This document shows, one piece after another, positions 7,758 through 17,143 of a stretch of DNA of 64,000 bases. This DNA comes from Enterobacteriaceae bacterium UBA7338 (GTDB lineage Bacteria > Pseudomonadota > Gammaproteobacteria > Enterobacterales > Enterobacteriaceae), in contig DKPJ01000011.1 of NCBI GenBank assembly GCA_002480085.1, forward strand, positions 178,389 to 242,388, given 5' to 3'. A program made the translations under genes and the position numbers. Position 1 is the first letter of the stretch; each line of letters starts with the position of its first letter. The notes below the pieces were generated by a model. The model did not search any database. It was not told where the DNA came from and worked only from the letters and a program-made list of their open reading frames with translations.

Positions 7758-8300
7758 ATGCAATCGCGTATGGAGGTTATTCAGGGTGACATCACTACGT
7801 TACAGGTCGATGTCATTGTTAATGCGGCTAACCCCTCCTTAATGGGCGGGGGCGGCGTCGATGGCGCTATCCACCGTGCCGCCGGGCCAGCGCTGCTGGC
7901 TGCGTGTAAAGCCGTGCGGGAGCAGCAGGGCGAGTGTCCGCCCGGCCATGCCGTCATTACGCTTGCCGGAGCGCTGCCAGCAAAGGCGGTAATTCATACC
8001 GTAGGGCCGATCTGGCGCGGCGGCGAGGAGCATGAGCAGCGCCTGCTGGAGGATGCCTACCGTAACAGCCTGAAGCTGGCCGAGGCCAATGGCTACCACT
8101 CGGTGGCGTTTCCGGCAATCAGCACTGGCATCTATGGCTTTCCGAAACCCGCCGCAGCGGAGATCGCTGTCGCTACGGTTTCGGATTATCTAACCCGGCA
8201 TCCGTCGATTGGTCAGGTATACTTTGTCTGTTATGACAATGAAAATGCCCGCCTTTATCAACGACTACTCACCCAGCAGGGTGACGAACCAGACGCATAA
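7758..8300 (+). CDS. ymdB: Macrodomain protein YmdB (O-acetyl-ADP-ribose deacetylase)
   Basis: Macrodomain hydrolase of 180 residues that deacetylates O-acetyl-ADP-ribose; in E. coli it is also reported to inhibit RNase III. Key motifs: QGDITTLQVDVIVNAANPS, the catalytic/ligand loop GGGGVDGAIHRAAG, and STGIYGFP. The ATG at 7758 with an AGAGAGG site is chosen over an in-frame 7728 start. Its 3' end overlaps the start of clsC, as in E. coli. Confidence 0.93.
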   Translation: MQSRMEVIQGDITTLQVDVIVNAANPSLMGGGGVDGAIHRAAGPALLAACKAVREQQGECPPGHAVITLAGALPAKAVIHTVGPIWRGGEEHEQRLLEDAYRNSLKLAEANGYHSVAFPAISTGIYGFPKPAAAEIAVATVSDYLTRHPSIGQVYFVCYDNENARLYQRLLTQQGDEPDA

Positions 8301-9720
8301 TACGCGGCTGGGGCGCGCTATCGCCCCCGCCCGTGCGGCCCATCCCGACGCGTGCGGCATCCTGGCGCTGGATGACAGTCTTGATGCCTTTGCCGCTCGC
8401 TATCGGCTGATCGAGATGGCCGAGCGTACCCTGGATATCCAGTACTATATCTGGGAAGACGATATGTCCGGGCGGCTACTGCTGTCACAGCTGCTCAAGG
8501 CGGCCCGGCGTGGGGTGACAATCCGCCTGCTGCTGGATGATAACAATACCCAGGGGCTGGATGATATTCTGCGCAAGCTAAATGCCCATGCCAATATTGA
8601 TGTCCGGCTGTTTAATCCCTTCTCGTTCCGCCTCTTCAGGGCGCTGGGGTATCTTACCGACTTTGCCCGTCTGAATCGGCGCATGCACAATAAAAGTTTC
8701 ACCGCCGACGGAGAGGTGACCATTGTCGGCGGTAGAAATATCGGCGATGCCTACTTTGGTGCCGGGGAGCAGCCGCTCTTCTCCGATCTTGACGTACTGG
8801 CAATTGGCCCGGTGGTAGGCGACGTCGTTGCTGACTTTGAACGCTACTGGACCTGCAAGTCAGTTTCCACCCTGGAGAAAGTGCTCGATATTAAAGATGA
8901 CGATATCGACGGGCATATTCAGGTGCCCGAGTCCTGGTACAACGATGAGACGGCGCGGCGCTACCTTTCCAAGCTTGAAACCACCCAGTTCTCCACCCGC
9001 CTGGAGGCGGGGACGCTGCCTATGCTGTGGGCCAAAACTCGCCTGCTAAGCGACGACCCGCGCAAGGGGCAGGGCAGGGCGCGCGAGCATACCCTGCTGC
9101 CGCAGCGCCTGGTGAAGGTGATGGGGATGCCGCAGCAGCAGATCGATATTATCTCCGCCTATTTTGTCCCGACCCGCGCCGGGGTAGCGCAGCTGCTGCA
9201 GATGGTGCGCAAAGGGGTGAAAATCGCCATCCTTACCAACTCGTTGGCGGCGAACGATGTGGCGGTGGTGCACGCGGGCTATGCGCGCTGGCGTAAAAAG
9301 CTGCTGCGCCACGGCGTGGCGCTATACGAGCTTAAGCCAACCCGGGAAGGGGGCCGTCATATTCACGATCGTGGCCTGACGGGGAACTCCGGCTCCAGCC
9401 TCCATGCAAAAACCTTCAGCATCGACGGCGCAAAGGTATTTATCGGCTCGTTTAACTTCGATCCCCGCTCGGCCATGCTCAACACTGAGATGGGTTTTGT
9501 GATCGAGAGCGAGCCGCTGGCGAAGGTGATCCATAAACGTTTTCAGCAGAGCCAGCGCGATGCGGCCTGGGAACTGCGTCTTGACCGCTGGGGGCGAATT
9601 AACTGGATCGACACCCAGAACGGTCAAGAGCAAGTATTAAAGAAGGAGCCGAAAACACGCTTCTGGCAGCGGATGCTGGTGCGGTTAGCCTCCCGGCTGC
9701 CGGTGGAGTGGCTCCTCTAG
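8245..9720 (+). CDS. clsC: Cardiolipin synthase C
   Basis: Phospholipase-D superfamily enzyme making cardiolipin from phosphatidylglycerol and phosphatidylethanolamine in the inner membrane, with YmdB assisting activity in E. coli. Two HxKxxxxD motifs are clear: HNKSFTAD (about residue 148) and HAKTFSID (about 387). The start is uncertain: ATGs at 8233, 8239 and 8245 are all in frame inside ymdB and none has a strong ribosome site. The choice of 8245 gives 491 residues. The TAG stop overlaps the opposing opgC stop by two bases. Confidence 0.9.
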   Translation: MPAFINDYSPSRVTNQTHNTRLGRAIAPARAAHPDACGILALDDSLDAFAARYRLIEMAERTLDIQYYIWEDDMSGRLLLSQLLKAARRGVTIRLLLDDNNTQGLDDILRKLNAHANIDVRLFNPFSFRLFRALGYLTDFARLNRRMHNKSFTADGEVTIVGGRNIGDAYFGAGEQPLFSDLDVLAIGPVVGDVVADFERYWTCKSVSTLEKVLDIKDDDIDGHIQVPESWYNDETARRYLSKLETTQFSTRLEAGTLPMLWAKTRLLSDDPRKGQGRAREHTLLPQRLVKVMGMPQQQIDIISAYFVPTRAGVAQLLQMVRKGVKIAILTNSLAANDVAVVHAGYARWRKKLLRHGVALYELKPTREGGRHIHDRGLTGNSGSSLHAKTFSIDGAKVFIGSFNFDPRSAMLNTEMGFVIESEPLAKVIHKRFQQSQRDAAWELRLDRWGRINWIDTQNGQEQVLKKEPKTRFWQRMLVRLASRLPVEWLL

Positions 9721-10883
9721 GGCGAGTTTCGCACCTGTTTTGGCTGCGCTTTGCTCACCTCTGGCTTGCCGGAGAAGAGAAAACGCAGCAGCGGAATACG
9801 TAGATGCACTTCATAGAGCGCAACCGCGCAACCCACCACAAAGATCAGCCCGCAGATAAAGCCCAGCGTATTCGAGTGAATATGCGGGGTGATCCATGCG
9901 CCAAAGAGCAGCGTCAGCGGATGGTGCACCAGGTAGATAAAGAGCGATGCGTTAACGAAGTAGGTCACGCGGGAGGAGTGGAAGTTCAGCAGCCGGTGCC
10001 CCAGTGCAAAGACCACGTTCACCATCCACAGCCCCATTACCATAGTAATCACGCTCTCCGTCTCATACATCCATGCATCGCCGCTACCGTAGCGCTGGTT
10101 CAGCAGGTAGGCCACAAAGGCCAGCGCCGCGCCCAGGGTGCAGCCCCACGATGGCGTGGTAAAGAGCGCCTTCAGCTTAGGCGTCATAAAGGTCAGCGCC
10201 CCCAGCACAAAAAACGGCAGGTAGAACAGGGTCTGCATCACGGCAAAATTAAACAGGCCGTCGCTGAGGATGGGCGGATAGACAACCAGCAGCGTGCGGC
10301 GGAGAGCGGCATAGAGTATGCCAAGCAGCAGAAACAGCAGCGTTAGCTTAGGCAGCGTGAGCTGGGCCAGCAGCGCATCCGGGTTAACCGCCACCGCCTG
10401 TTTGAGCTTACGGAACAGCACCACTCCCAGGGTGGTCAGGACCACCAGCACCAGTAAAAACCAGAGGTGCGAAACCAGATCCCACACTAAGGTATTATAC
10501 TTGTCGTAAAGAGAGAGGGTGTGCCAGCTGTCGGCCTTGCCTTTAACGTGCTGCAGCATCAGAAACTGCGGCAGCGTTAACAGCGGGATAGCGGTCAGCA
10601 TGGGAATGCCCACGCGCTCAACGCGCACTTTCCACCAGCGCTTCAAGGGGTAGCGCAGATAGAGCATATAAGAGAAGTAGCCTGAGATAACAAAGAAGAC
10701 CTGCATCCGGAAGGCGTGGATAAAGTCGTTGAACAGGGTCAGCCACCACGACGGCGTAGCGCTGTTCACGTGCCAGACGTGGCTTGAGTAGATTAATGAG
10801 ATATGAAAGGGGATGCCTAACAGCATCAGCCAGGCGCGAATGGAATCCAGAAAGTATTCGCGCTGTACGGGTAGTTTACTCAT
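9717..10883 (-). CDS. opgC: Glucan succinyltransferase OpgC
   Basis: Polytopic inner-membrane protein of 388 residues (385 in E. coli) of the acyltransferase-3 family that adds succinyl groups to osmoregulated periplasmic glucans. N-terminal motif REYFLDSIRAWLMLLGIPFH carries the family Asp/Arg and His; about ten membrane helices follow, ending in a basic tail. It is transcribed divergently from opgGH, whose products make the glucan backbone. Confidence 0.94.
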   Translation of the reverse strand: MSKLPVQREYFLDSIRAWLMLLGIPFHISLIYSSHVWHVNSATPSWWLTLFNDFIHAFRMQVFFVISGYFSYMLYLRYPLKRWWKVRVERVGIPMLTAIPLLTLPQFLMLQHVKGKADSWHTLSLYDKYNTLVWDLVSHLWFLLVLVVLTTLGVVLFRKLKQAVAVNPDALLAQLTLPKLTLLFLLLGILYAALRRTLLVVYPPILSDGLFNFAVMQTLFYLPFFVLGALTFMTPKLKALFTTPSWGCTLGAALAFVAYLLNQRYGSGDAWMYETESVITMVMGLWMVNVVFALGHRLLNFHSSRVTYFVNASLFIYLVHHPLTLLFGAWITPHIHSNTLGFICGLIFVVGCAVALYEVHLRIPLLRFLFSGKPEVSKAQPKQVRNSP

Positions 10884-11104
10884 ATCACTCCGTGCAATAT
10901 CAGACTTATCGTCTTATCCCTAAGGCCAGTTATGATTACATTCGTTGGCAACCCTACACTAAGCGTGGCAGCCTGTCTCCAGGATAAACGCGCAATTGGC
11001 AAGGTGTTGCTTTTATTTGCTTATCCACTGAGCCAGCGGCCGAACAAAGCGGGGATTAAGTTGTCGGATTGCCTGAAATACCATTAAAATAGATCGGATC
11101 GATT

Positions 11105-11130
11105 TAAGCACACAAAGGGGGAAGTGCTTA
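11105..11130 (+). promoter_or_regulatory. Hairpin presenting the opgG ribosome site
   Basis: TAAGCAC (11105-11111) can pair perfectly with GTGCTTA (11124-11130), leaving the purine-rich ribosome-binding sequence AAAGGGGGAA in a 12-base loop six bases before the opgG ATG. This could tune translation; the role is inferred from sequence only. Confidence 0.5.
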
Positions 11131-11136
11131 GTTACT

Positions 11137-12690
11137 ATGAAACATAATCTACAAGTGATGAAAATGCGTTGGTTAGGCGCAGCGGTGCTGTTATCCCTGT
11201 ACTCCTCATCGAGTTGGGCCTTTAACATCGATGACGTAGCAAAACAGGCGCAGTCATTAGCCGCAAAAGGCTATGAAGCCCCGAAAAGCAACCTGCCCTC
11301 TGTCTTCCGCGATATGAAATACGCGGACTATCAGCAGATTCAGTTCAATCACGATAAAGCGTACTGGAACAACGTTAAGACCCCATTCAAGCTTGAATTT
11401 TATCACCAGGGTATGTACTTCGACCTGCCGGTGACCGTCAATGAAGTGACGGCGACGGCGGTGCATAAGATCAAGTACAGCCCGGACTATTTCAACTTTG
11501 GCAACGTCCAGCACGATAAGGACACGGTCAAAGATTTAGGCTTCGCCGGCTTCAAGGTTCTCTATCCCATCAACAGCAAAGACAAGAACGACGAAATTGT
11601 CAGTATGCTGGGGGCGAGCTACTTCCGCGTCATCGGTGCCGGGCAGGTTTATGGCCTCTCCGCCCGCGGCCTTGCCATTGACACCGCGCTGCCGTCCGGC
11701 GAAGAGTTCCCACACTTCCGCGAGTTCTGGGTTGAGCGTCCAAAACCTACCGACAAGCGCCTGACCATCTACGCCCTGCTGGATTCACCGCGTGCGACCG
11801 GCGCTTACCGCTTTGTGGTGATCCCCGGACGTGACACCGTGGTGGACGTGCAGTCTAAAGTCTACCTGCGTGATAAGGTCGGCAAGCTGGGCGTTGCCCC
11901 GCTGACCAGTATGTTCCTGTTTGGACCAAACCAGCCCTCTCCGGCAACCAACTTCCGTCCTGAGCTGCATGACTCCAACGGTCTCTCTATGCATGCCGGC
12001 AACGGGGAGTGGATCTGGCGTCCGCTTAACAACCCGAAACACCTCGCCGTCAGCAGCTATGCGATGGAAAACCCGCAGGGCTTTGGCCTGCTGCAGCGTG
12101 GACGCGAGTTTAACCGCTTCGAAGACATCGACGATCGCTACGATCTGCGTCCCAGCGCCTGGGTAACGCCAAAAGGCGAGTGGGGCAAAGGGAAAATCGA
12201 GCTGGTTGAGATCCCGACCAACGATGAGACCAACGACAACATCGTGGCTTACTGGACCCCGGATCAGCTGCCGGAAGCCGGTAAAGAGATGAACTTCAAG
12301 TACACCATCACCTTTAGCCGCGACGAAGACAAGCTGCACGCCCCGGATAACGCCTGGGTTACGCAGACGCGCCGCTCAACCGGCGATGTCAAACAGTCCA
12401 ACCTGATCCGCCAGCCGGACGGCACCCTGGCGTTTGTCGTTGACTTCACCGGCGAAGAGATGAAAAAGCTGCCGCAGGACACCCCGGTCACTGCCCAGGT
12501 CAGCATCGGTGATAACGGTGAAATCGTTGAAAACGTTGTGCGCTATAACCCGGTCACTCAGGGATGGCGTTTAACCTTGCGCGTTAAGGTTAAAGACCAG
12601 AAAAAGACGACCGATATGCGTGCTGCGCTGGTGAATGCCGAGCAGCCGCTGAGTGAAACCTGGAGCTATCAGCTACCTGCCAATGAATAA
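11137..12690 (+). CDS. opgG: Periplasmic glucan biosynthesis protein OpgG
   Basis: Periplasmic beta-glucan-processing protein needed for osmoregulated periplasmic glucans. From the 11137 ATG it has 517 residues, with a signal peptide ending SSSSWA (about residue 29). An internal GTG/ATG (11155/11158) would give a 510-511-residue product like the usual E. coli annotation, but the GGGGGA site fits 11137 better. The mature sequence is highly conserved (SNLPSVFRDMKYADYQQIQF, LGASYFRVIGAGQVYG). opgH starts within its last codons. Confidence 0.95.
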   Translation: MKHNLQVMKMRWLGAAVLLSLYSSSSWAFNIDDVAKQAQSLAAKGYEAPKSNLPSVFRDMKYADYQQIQFNHDKAYWNNVKTPFKLEFYHQGMYFDLPVTVNEVTATAVHKIKYSPDYFNFGNVQHDKDTVKDLGFAGFKVLYPINSKDKNDEIVSMLGASYFRVIGAGQVYGLSARGLAIDTALPSGEEFPHFREFWVERPKPTDKRLTIYALLDSPRATGAYRFVVIPGRDTVVDVQSKVYLRDKVGKLGVAPLTSMFLFGPNQPSPATNFRPELHDSNGLSMHAGNGEWIWRPLNNPKHLAVSSYAMENPQGFGLLQRGREFNRFEDIDDRYDLRPSAWVTPKGEWGKGKIELVEIPTNDETNDNIVAYWTPDQLPEAGKEMNFKYTITFSRDEDKLHAPDNAWVTQTRRSTGDVKQSNLIRQPDGTLAFVVDFTGEEMKKLPQDTPVTAQVSIGDNGEIVENVVRYNPVTQGWRLTLRVKVKDQKKTTDMRAALVNAEQPLSETWSYQLPANE

Positions 12691-15190
12691 GACAACTGAG
12701 TATATCGACGCGCTGTCGCTTTCCGCTGACGGGAAAGCGGCGCTGCCGACAACGGATCTGCGCGCCGTGCATGAAGCGCTGGATGCTGAACATCGCCGCT
12801 ACGAGCGGGACGATGACAGCCCGCTAGGCTCAGTGCAGGCGCGCCTTGAACATACCTGGCCGGATTCGCTGGCGGAGGGCCAGCTGATCAAGGACGACGA
12901 AGGGCGCACCCAGCTGAAGGCGATGCCCGAGGCGAAGCGCTCCTCGATGTTCCCCGATCCGTGGCGCACCAACCCGATTGGCCGCTTCTGGGATCGTCTG
13001 CGCGGTCGCGACGTGCCGCCGCGCTATCTGTCGCGGCTGACCAAAGAGCAGCAGGCGAGCGAGCAGAAGTGGCGTATGGTCGGCTCTATTCGCCGTTACA
13101 TTTTGCTGCTGCTGACCATCGCCCAGACGGTGGTGGCGACCTGGTACATGAAAACCATTCTTCCCTATCAGGGCTGGGCGCTGATTGCCCCGGAAGATAT
13201 GGTGGGCCAGGATCTGCTGGTCTCCTTTATGCAGCTTCTCCCCTACGTGCTGCAAACCGGGATCCTGATCCTCTTCGCGGTGCTCTTCTGCTGGGTATCG
13301 GCGGGGTTCTGGACGGCGCTGATGGGCTTCCTCCAGCTGCTGATAGGCCGCGACAAATACAGCATCTCGGCCTCTACGGTGGGGGATGAGGCACTCAATC
13401 CGCAGCACCGTACCGCGCTGATCATGCCGATCTGTAACGAGGACGTCGATCGCGTCTTTGCCGGTCTGCGTGCAACCTGGGAGTCGGTGAAGGCAACGGG
13501 TAACGCCGAGCACTTCGACGTCTATATCCTTAGCGACAGCTACAACCCTGATATCTGCGTTGCAGAGCAGAAGGCGTGGATGGAGCTGATTGCCGAGGTG
13601 CAGGGTGAGGGGCAGATCTTCTACCGCCGTCGCCGTCGCCGCGTGAAGCGTAAAAGCGGTAACATTGACGACTTCTGCCGCCGCTGGGGTAGCCAGTACA
13701 GCTACATGGTAGTGCTGGATGCGGACTCCGTGATGACCGGCGACTGCCTGTGCGGTCTGGTGCGTCTGATGGAAGCTAACCCGAACGCCGGGATTATCCA
13801 GTCCTCGCCGCGCGCGTCCGGTATGGATACCCTCTACGCACGCTGCCAGCAGTTTGCCACTCGCGTTTACGGGCCGCTCTTTACCGCCGGTCTGCACTTC
13901 TGGCAGCTGGGTGAGTCGCACTACTGGGGCCATAACGCCATTATCCGCGTGAAGCCGTTCATTGAGCACTGTGCGCTGGCACCGCTGCCGGGGGAAGGCT
14001 CATTTGCTGGCTCTATCCTCTCCCACGACTTCGTGGAGGCGGCTCTGATGCGCCGCGCCGGTTGGGGGGTGTGGATCGCCTACGATCTGCCAGGCTCTTA
14101 CGAGGAGCTGCCGCCAAACCTGCTGGATGAGCTGAAACGCGACCGCCGCTGGTGTCATGGTAACTTGATGAACTTCCGGCTGTTCCTGGTAAAAGGGATG
14201 CACCCGGTACACCGCGCGGTGTTCCTGACCGGGGTGATGTCCTACCTCTCCGCACCGCTGTGGTTTATGTTCCTTGCGCTCTCTACGGCGCTGCAGGTAG
14301 TTCATGCCCTGACCGAGCCGCAGTACTTCCTGCAGCCGCGTCAGCTGTTCCCGGTCTGGCCGCAGTGGCGTCCTGAGCTGGCGATCGCACTCTTTGCCTC
14401 GACCATGGTGCTGCTGTTCCTGCCGAAGCTGCTGAGTATTATCCTCATCTGGTGCAAAGGTACCAAGGAGTACGGCGGGTTCCTGCGCGTGACGGCGTCG
14501 CTGCTGCTGGAGGTGCTCTTCTCCGTGCTGCTGGCTCCGGTGCGTATGCTGTTCCACACCGTGTTCGTGGTCAGTGCGTTCCTCGGCTGGGAAGTGGTCT
14601 GGAACTCACCGCAGCGTGACGATGACTCTACTCCGTGGGGTGAGGCATTTATGCGCCACGGCTCGCAGATGCTGCTGGGTCTGGTCTGGGCAATCGGCAT
14701 GGCGTGGCTGGATCTGCGCTTCCTGTTCTGGCTGGCCCCAATCGTGGTCTCGCTGATCCTCTCTCCGTTTGTCTCGGTGATTTCGAGCCGCGCAACGGTA
14801 GGTCTGCGTACCAAGCGCTGGAAGCTGTTCCTGATCCCGGAAGAGTATTCGCCGCCGCAGGTGCTGGTGGATACCGACAGGTACCTGACGCTGAACCGTG
14901 AGCGGTCGCTGGAAAATGGTTTTATGCACGCGGTGTTTAACCCGTCGTATAACGCCCTTGCCACCGCCATGGCGACGGCCCGTCACCGGGCAAGCCAGGT
15001 GCTGGAGATCGCCCGCGATCGCCACGTTGAGCAGGCGCTGAACGAGACGCCGGACAAGCTCTCCCGCGACCGTCGTCTGGTGCTGCTGAGCGACCCGGTG
15101 ACAATGTCACGTTTACACTACCGTGTCTGGTCCTCGCCTGAGCGCTACTCGTCATGGATCGGTGAATACGACGCGCTAAAGACAAAATAA
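12683..15190 (+). CDS. opgH: Glucan glucosyltransferase OpgH
   Basis: Inner-membrane family-2 glycosyltransferase that polymerises beta-1,2-glucose from UDP-glucose for periplasmic glucans; in E. coli it also delays FtsZ assembly in rich medium. The ATG at 12683 overlaps the opgG stop by eight bases (ATGAATAA), indicating coupled translation, and gives 835 residues. Two membrane helices precede the catalytic domain, which contains NEDVDRVFAGLRA, the DAD motif (VLDADSVMTGD) and the (Q/R)xxRW motif RDRRW; about six helices follow. The C terminus is about 12 residues shorter than in E. coli. Confidence 0.96.
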   Translation: MNKTTEYIDALSLSADGKAALPTTDLRAVHEALDAEHRRYERDDDSPLGSVQARLEHTWPDSLAEGQLIKDDEGRTQLKAMPEAKRSSMFPDPWRTNPIGRFWDRLRGRDVPPRYLSRLTKEQQASEQKWRMVGSIRRYILLLLTIAQTVVATWYMKTILPYQGWALIAPEDMVGQDLLVSFMQLLPYVLQTGILILFAVLFCWVSAGFWTALMGFLQLLIGRDKYSISASTVGDEALNPQHRTALIMPICNEDVDRVFAGLRATWESVKATGNAEHFDVYILSDSYNPDICVAEQKAWMELIAEVQGEGQIFYRRRRRRVKRKSGNIDDFCRRWGSQYSYMVVLDADSVMTGDCLCGLVRLMEANPNAGIIQSSPRASGMDTLYARCQQFATRVYGPLFTAGLHFWQLGESHYWGHNAIIRVKPFIEHCALAPLPGEGSFAGSILSHDFVEAALMRRAGWGVWIAYDLPGSYEELPPNLLDELKRDRRWCHGNLMNFRLFLVKGMHPVHRAVFLTGVMSYLSAPLWFMFLALSTALQVVHALTEPQYFLQPRQLFPVWPQWRPELAIALFASTMVLLFLPKLLSIILIWCKGTKEYGGFLRVTASLLLEVLFSVLLAPVRMLFHTVFVVSAFLGWEVVWNSPQRDDDSTPWGEAFMRHGSQMLLGLVWAIGMAWLDLRFLFWLAPIVVSLILSPFVSVISSRATVGLRTKRWKLFLIPEEYSPPQVLVDTDRYLTLNRERSLENGFMHAVFNPSYNALATAMATARHRASQVLEIARDRHVEQALNETPDKLSRDRRLVLLSDPVTMSRLHYRVWSSPERYSSWIGEYDALKTK

Positions 15191-15199
15191 GCTTGCAAC

Positions 15200-15267
15200 G
15201 CCCGGCGGCGCTGCGCTTGCACGGGCCTACAGAGTACGTAGGCCGGGTAAGCGTAGCGCCACCCGGC
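15200..15267. repeat. REP/BIME element after opgH
   Basis: Two inverted REP-type units of the GCCxGATGxCG...GTAGGCC class face each other: GCCCGGCGGCGCTGCGCTT...GGCCTAC and GTAGGCCGGGTAAGCG...CACCCGGC. Such extragenic palindromes protect upstream mRNA ends and bind DNA gyrase or IHF. Confidence 0.85.
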
Positions 15268-15273
15268 AAAAAC

Positions 15274-15300
15274 AATACCGGCCTCTTAGCCGGTATTTTT
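15274..15300 (+). terminator. Terminator of opgGH
   Basis: A 9-bp stem AATACCGGC/GCCGGTATT with a six-base loop is followed by a T-run, just after the REP pair and before yceK. Confidence 0.88.
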
Positions 15301-15314
15301 ATATGGGATGAATT

Positions 15315-15542
15315 ATGCGGATAATAATTGCGATGGTCATGGCGATGCTGCTTAGCGGGTGCGGCAGCATTATCAGCCGTACTATTCCAGGGCAGGGGCA
15401 CGGTAATCAGTACTACCCTGGCGTCCAGTGGGACGTACGCGACTCAAAGTGGCGCTACATCACCGTTCTGGATCTCCCTTTCTCTCTGGTCTTTGATACG
15501 CTTCTGCTGCCTATTGATGCGCATCACGGTCCCTACGAGTAG
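15315..15542 (+). CDS. yceK: Small lipoprotein YceK (DUF1375)
   Basis: Predicted outer-membrane lipoprotein of 75 residues, same length as E. coli YceK. The signal peptide ends in the lipobox LSGC (Cys about residue 16), and the conserved body is ISRTIPGQGHGNQYYPGVQWD-type followed by LDLPFSLVFDTLLLPID. Function unknown. It converges on msyB, with the two stop codons directly adjacent. Confidence 0.9.
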   Translation: MRIIIAMVMAMLLSGCGSIISRTIPGQGHGNQYYPGVQWDVRDSKWRYITVLDLPFSLVFDTLLLPIDAHHGPYE

Positions 15543-15917
15543 TTAGCGCTCGTCCCACTCATCCGCTGCGGTGCGACCCTCTTCGGTATCCAGCGGCGGC
15601 TGCAGCTGAAACTCACCCTCATCCCACTCGTGGAGGGTGTTCTCCTCCAGCCACTCCTGACGCAGCTCAATCTCATCGAACTCGCCGTCAAACACGCTCT
15701 GCGCGGCTTCGCCGGTCAACAACGGCAGACACTCCCCGTCCTCGCCCTCGTCGGCTAAAAATTCCACCTGCCACATGATCTCGCCATCCTGTAGCACATA
15801 CTTCTGCATATTAAACTGCTGAATGTTGGCACTCTCTTCGTCCAGCTCGGGACTATTGGCCAGAAACTCTTCACGAGCAGCATCAATGGCTTCTTCCAGC
15901 GTGGCGTACATGGTCAT
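15543..15917 (-). CDS. msyB: Acidic protein MsyB
   Basis: Very acidic cytosolic protein of 124 residues (E. coli length). In E. coli it suppresses secY and secA temperature-sensitive defects when overproduced and is induced in stationary phase. Nearly a third of the residues are Asp or Glu, with the C-terminal ENTLHEWDEGEFQLQPPLDTEEG signature. The E. coli neighbour mdtG is absent; lpxL follows instead after a REP unit. Confidence 0.93.
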   Translation of the reverse strand: MTMYATLEEAIDAAREEFLANSPELDEESANIQQFNMQKYVLQDGEIMWQVEFLADEGEDGECLPLLTGEAAQSVFDGEFDEIELRQEWLEENTLHEWDEGEFQLQPPLDTEEGRTAADEWDER

Positions 15918-16022
15918 TGGTTTCTCCCTGTGAAATTGACATGTTGTTCAGGGAAAGAATAGTTGAATCTGAGATTTTACAAGAATGATTGCGGAAAATA
16001 ATTCACAGGCAGGCACGGCGAT

Positions 16023-16063
16023 CCGTAGGCCGGATAAGGCGTTAGCCGCCATCCGGCGTTACG
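16023..16063. repeat. REP unit between msyB and lpxL
   Basis: A single REP palindrome (GTAGGCCGGATAAGGCG paired with CGCCATCCGGC) lies just after the lpxL stop. It occupies the place where E. coli carries mdtG. Confidence 0.85.
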
Positions 16064-16074
16064 GGAATCAGAAG

Positions 16075-17016
16075 TTAGTAGCGGGACGGCACGCCTTCGG
16101 GGCGCGTTTTAAAGCGGCGGTGCAGCCACATATACTGCTCAGGGGCCATCAGAATGCACTTCTCGACGATCTTGTTCATCCAGGCGGCGGTGGTTTCCGC
16201 ATCGTCCAGCGGCGGTGACAGCTCGGGATCCAGCATCACCAGCTCGTAGCCTTTACCGTCCGGCTTGCGACGCGGTACAAAGGGAACCAGCGCCGCACCT
16301 GAGAGACGTGAGAGCATCCAGGTTCCCGAGGTGGTGGCGGCCTGATCGACGGCGAACAGCGGCACGAAGACGCTGGCGCGCGGGCCGTAGTCGTGGTCTG
16401 GCGCATACCAGACAACCTCACCGCTCTTCAGCGCCTTCACCATCCCTTTCAGATCTTTGCGATCGAGCATAGTTTTATTGGAACGCAGCCGCCCCCAGGT
16501 TTGCAGCCAGTCGATCACCGGGTTATCGTTGGGGCGGTATACGCCAATGCCCGGCGACTGCATGCCAAACATGCGCGCCCCCAGCTCCAGAGTCAAAAAG
16601 TGAACGCCAATCAACAAAATACCGCGTTTTTGTCTTTGCAGCTCATAAACTGGCTCAAAGTTAATGACATCCATCCAGCGGGCGATGCGCTTGTTCGACC
16701 AGAACCACGCCATGCCGGTCTCCAGCAGACCCATGCCGGTAGACTCAAAATTTTTTACTACCAGCGCGTGACGCTCGTCGGGAGGCATATCAGGAAAGCA
16801 CAGCTCAAGATTACGCGTGGCGACGTGCACCCGACGCTTCATAAAACGCATAGCCAGCCGCCCCAGACCACAGCCCAGGCGGTAGAGAATGGGATAGGGG
16901 AGCTGAACAACAAGCCATAGGATGCCCACGCCGAACCACGTCAGCCAGTAGCGGGGGTGCAGCAATGCTGCTGAAAATTGAGGTAAATGCGTTATCTCTT
17001 TCCTGTTTTCCAACAC
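16075..17016 (-). CDS. lpxL: Kdo2-lipid IVA lauroyltransferase LpxL
   Basis: Inner-membrane acyltransferase that adds laurate from acyl-ACP to Kdo2-lipid IVA. It carries the catalytic HxxxxE motif (HFLTLE), the YRPNDNP stretch, and APDHDYGP. The chosen GTG at 17016 lies five bases after AAGGAG (17022-17027) and gives 313 residues. E. coli LpxL (306 residues) begins where this gene has ATA (16993-16995), so seven residues are added at the N terminus. Divergent from trhO. Confidence 0.93.
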   Translation of the reverse strand: MLENRKEITHLPQFSAALLHPRYWLTWFGVGILWLVVQLPYPILYRLGCGLGRLAMRFMKRRVHVATRNLELCFPDMPPDERHALVVKNFESTGMGLLETGMAWFWSNKRIARWMDVINFEPVYELQRQKRGILLIGVHFLTLELGARMFGMQSPGIGVYRPNDNPVIDWLQTWGRLRSNKTMLDRKDLKGMVKALKSGEVVWYAPDHDYGPRASVFVPLFAVDQAATTSGTWMLSRLSGAALVPFVPRRKPDGKGYELVMLDPELSPPLDDAETTAAWMNKIVEKCILMAPEQYMWLHRRFKTRPEGVPSRY

Positions 17017-17143
17017 CTGTTCTCCTTATGATCGTTACGGTGTGCAATGTAACGTAAACGCCAGGGATGTAAATTAACAGTATTTGCTTTATGATGCTGC
17101 CCGATTTTAATTCATCATTCACCGATTGCAGGAAACGTACACC

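Noticed and set aside
12830..13969. A 379-codon minus-strand frame over opgH
   Set aside because: Shadow of the GC-rich opgH coding sequence; no start signal or homology recognised.
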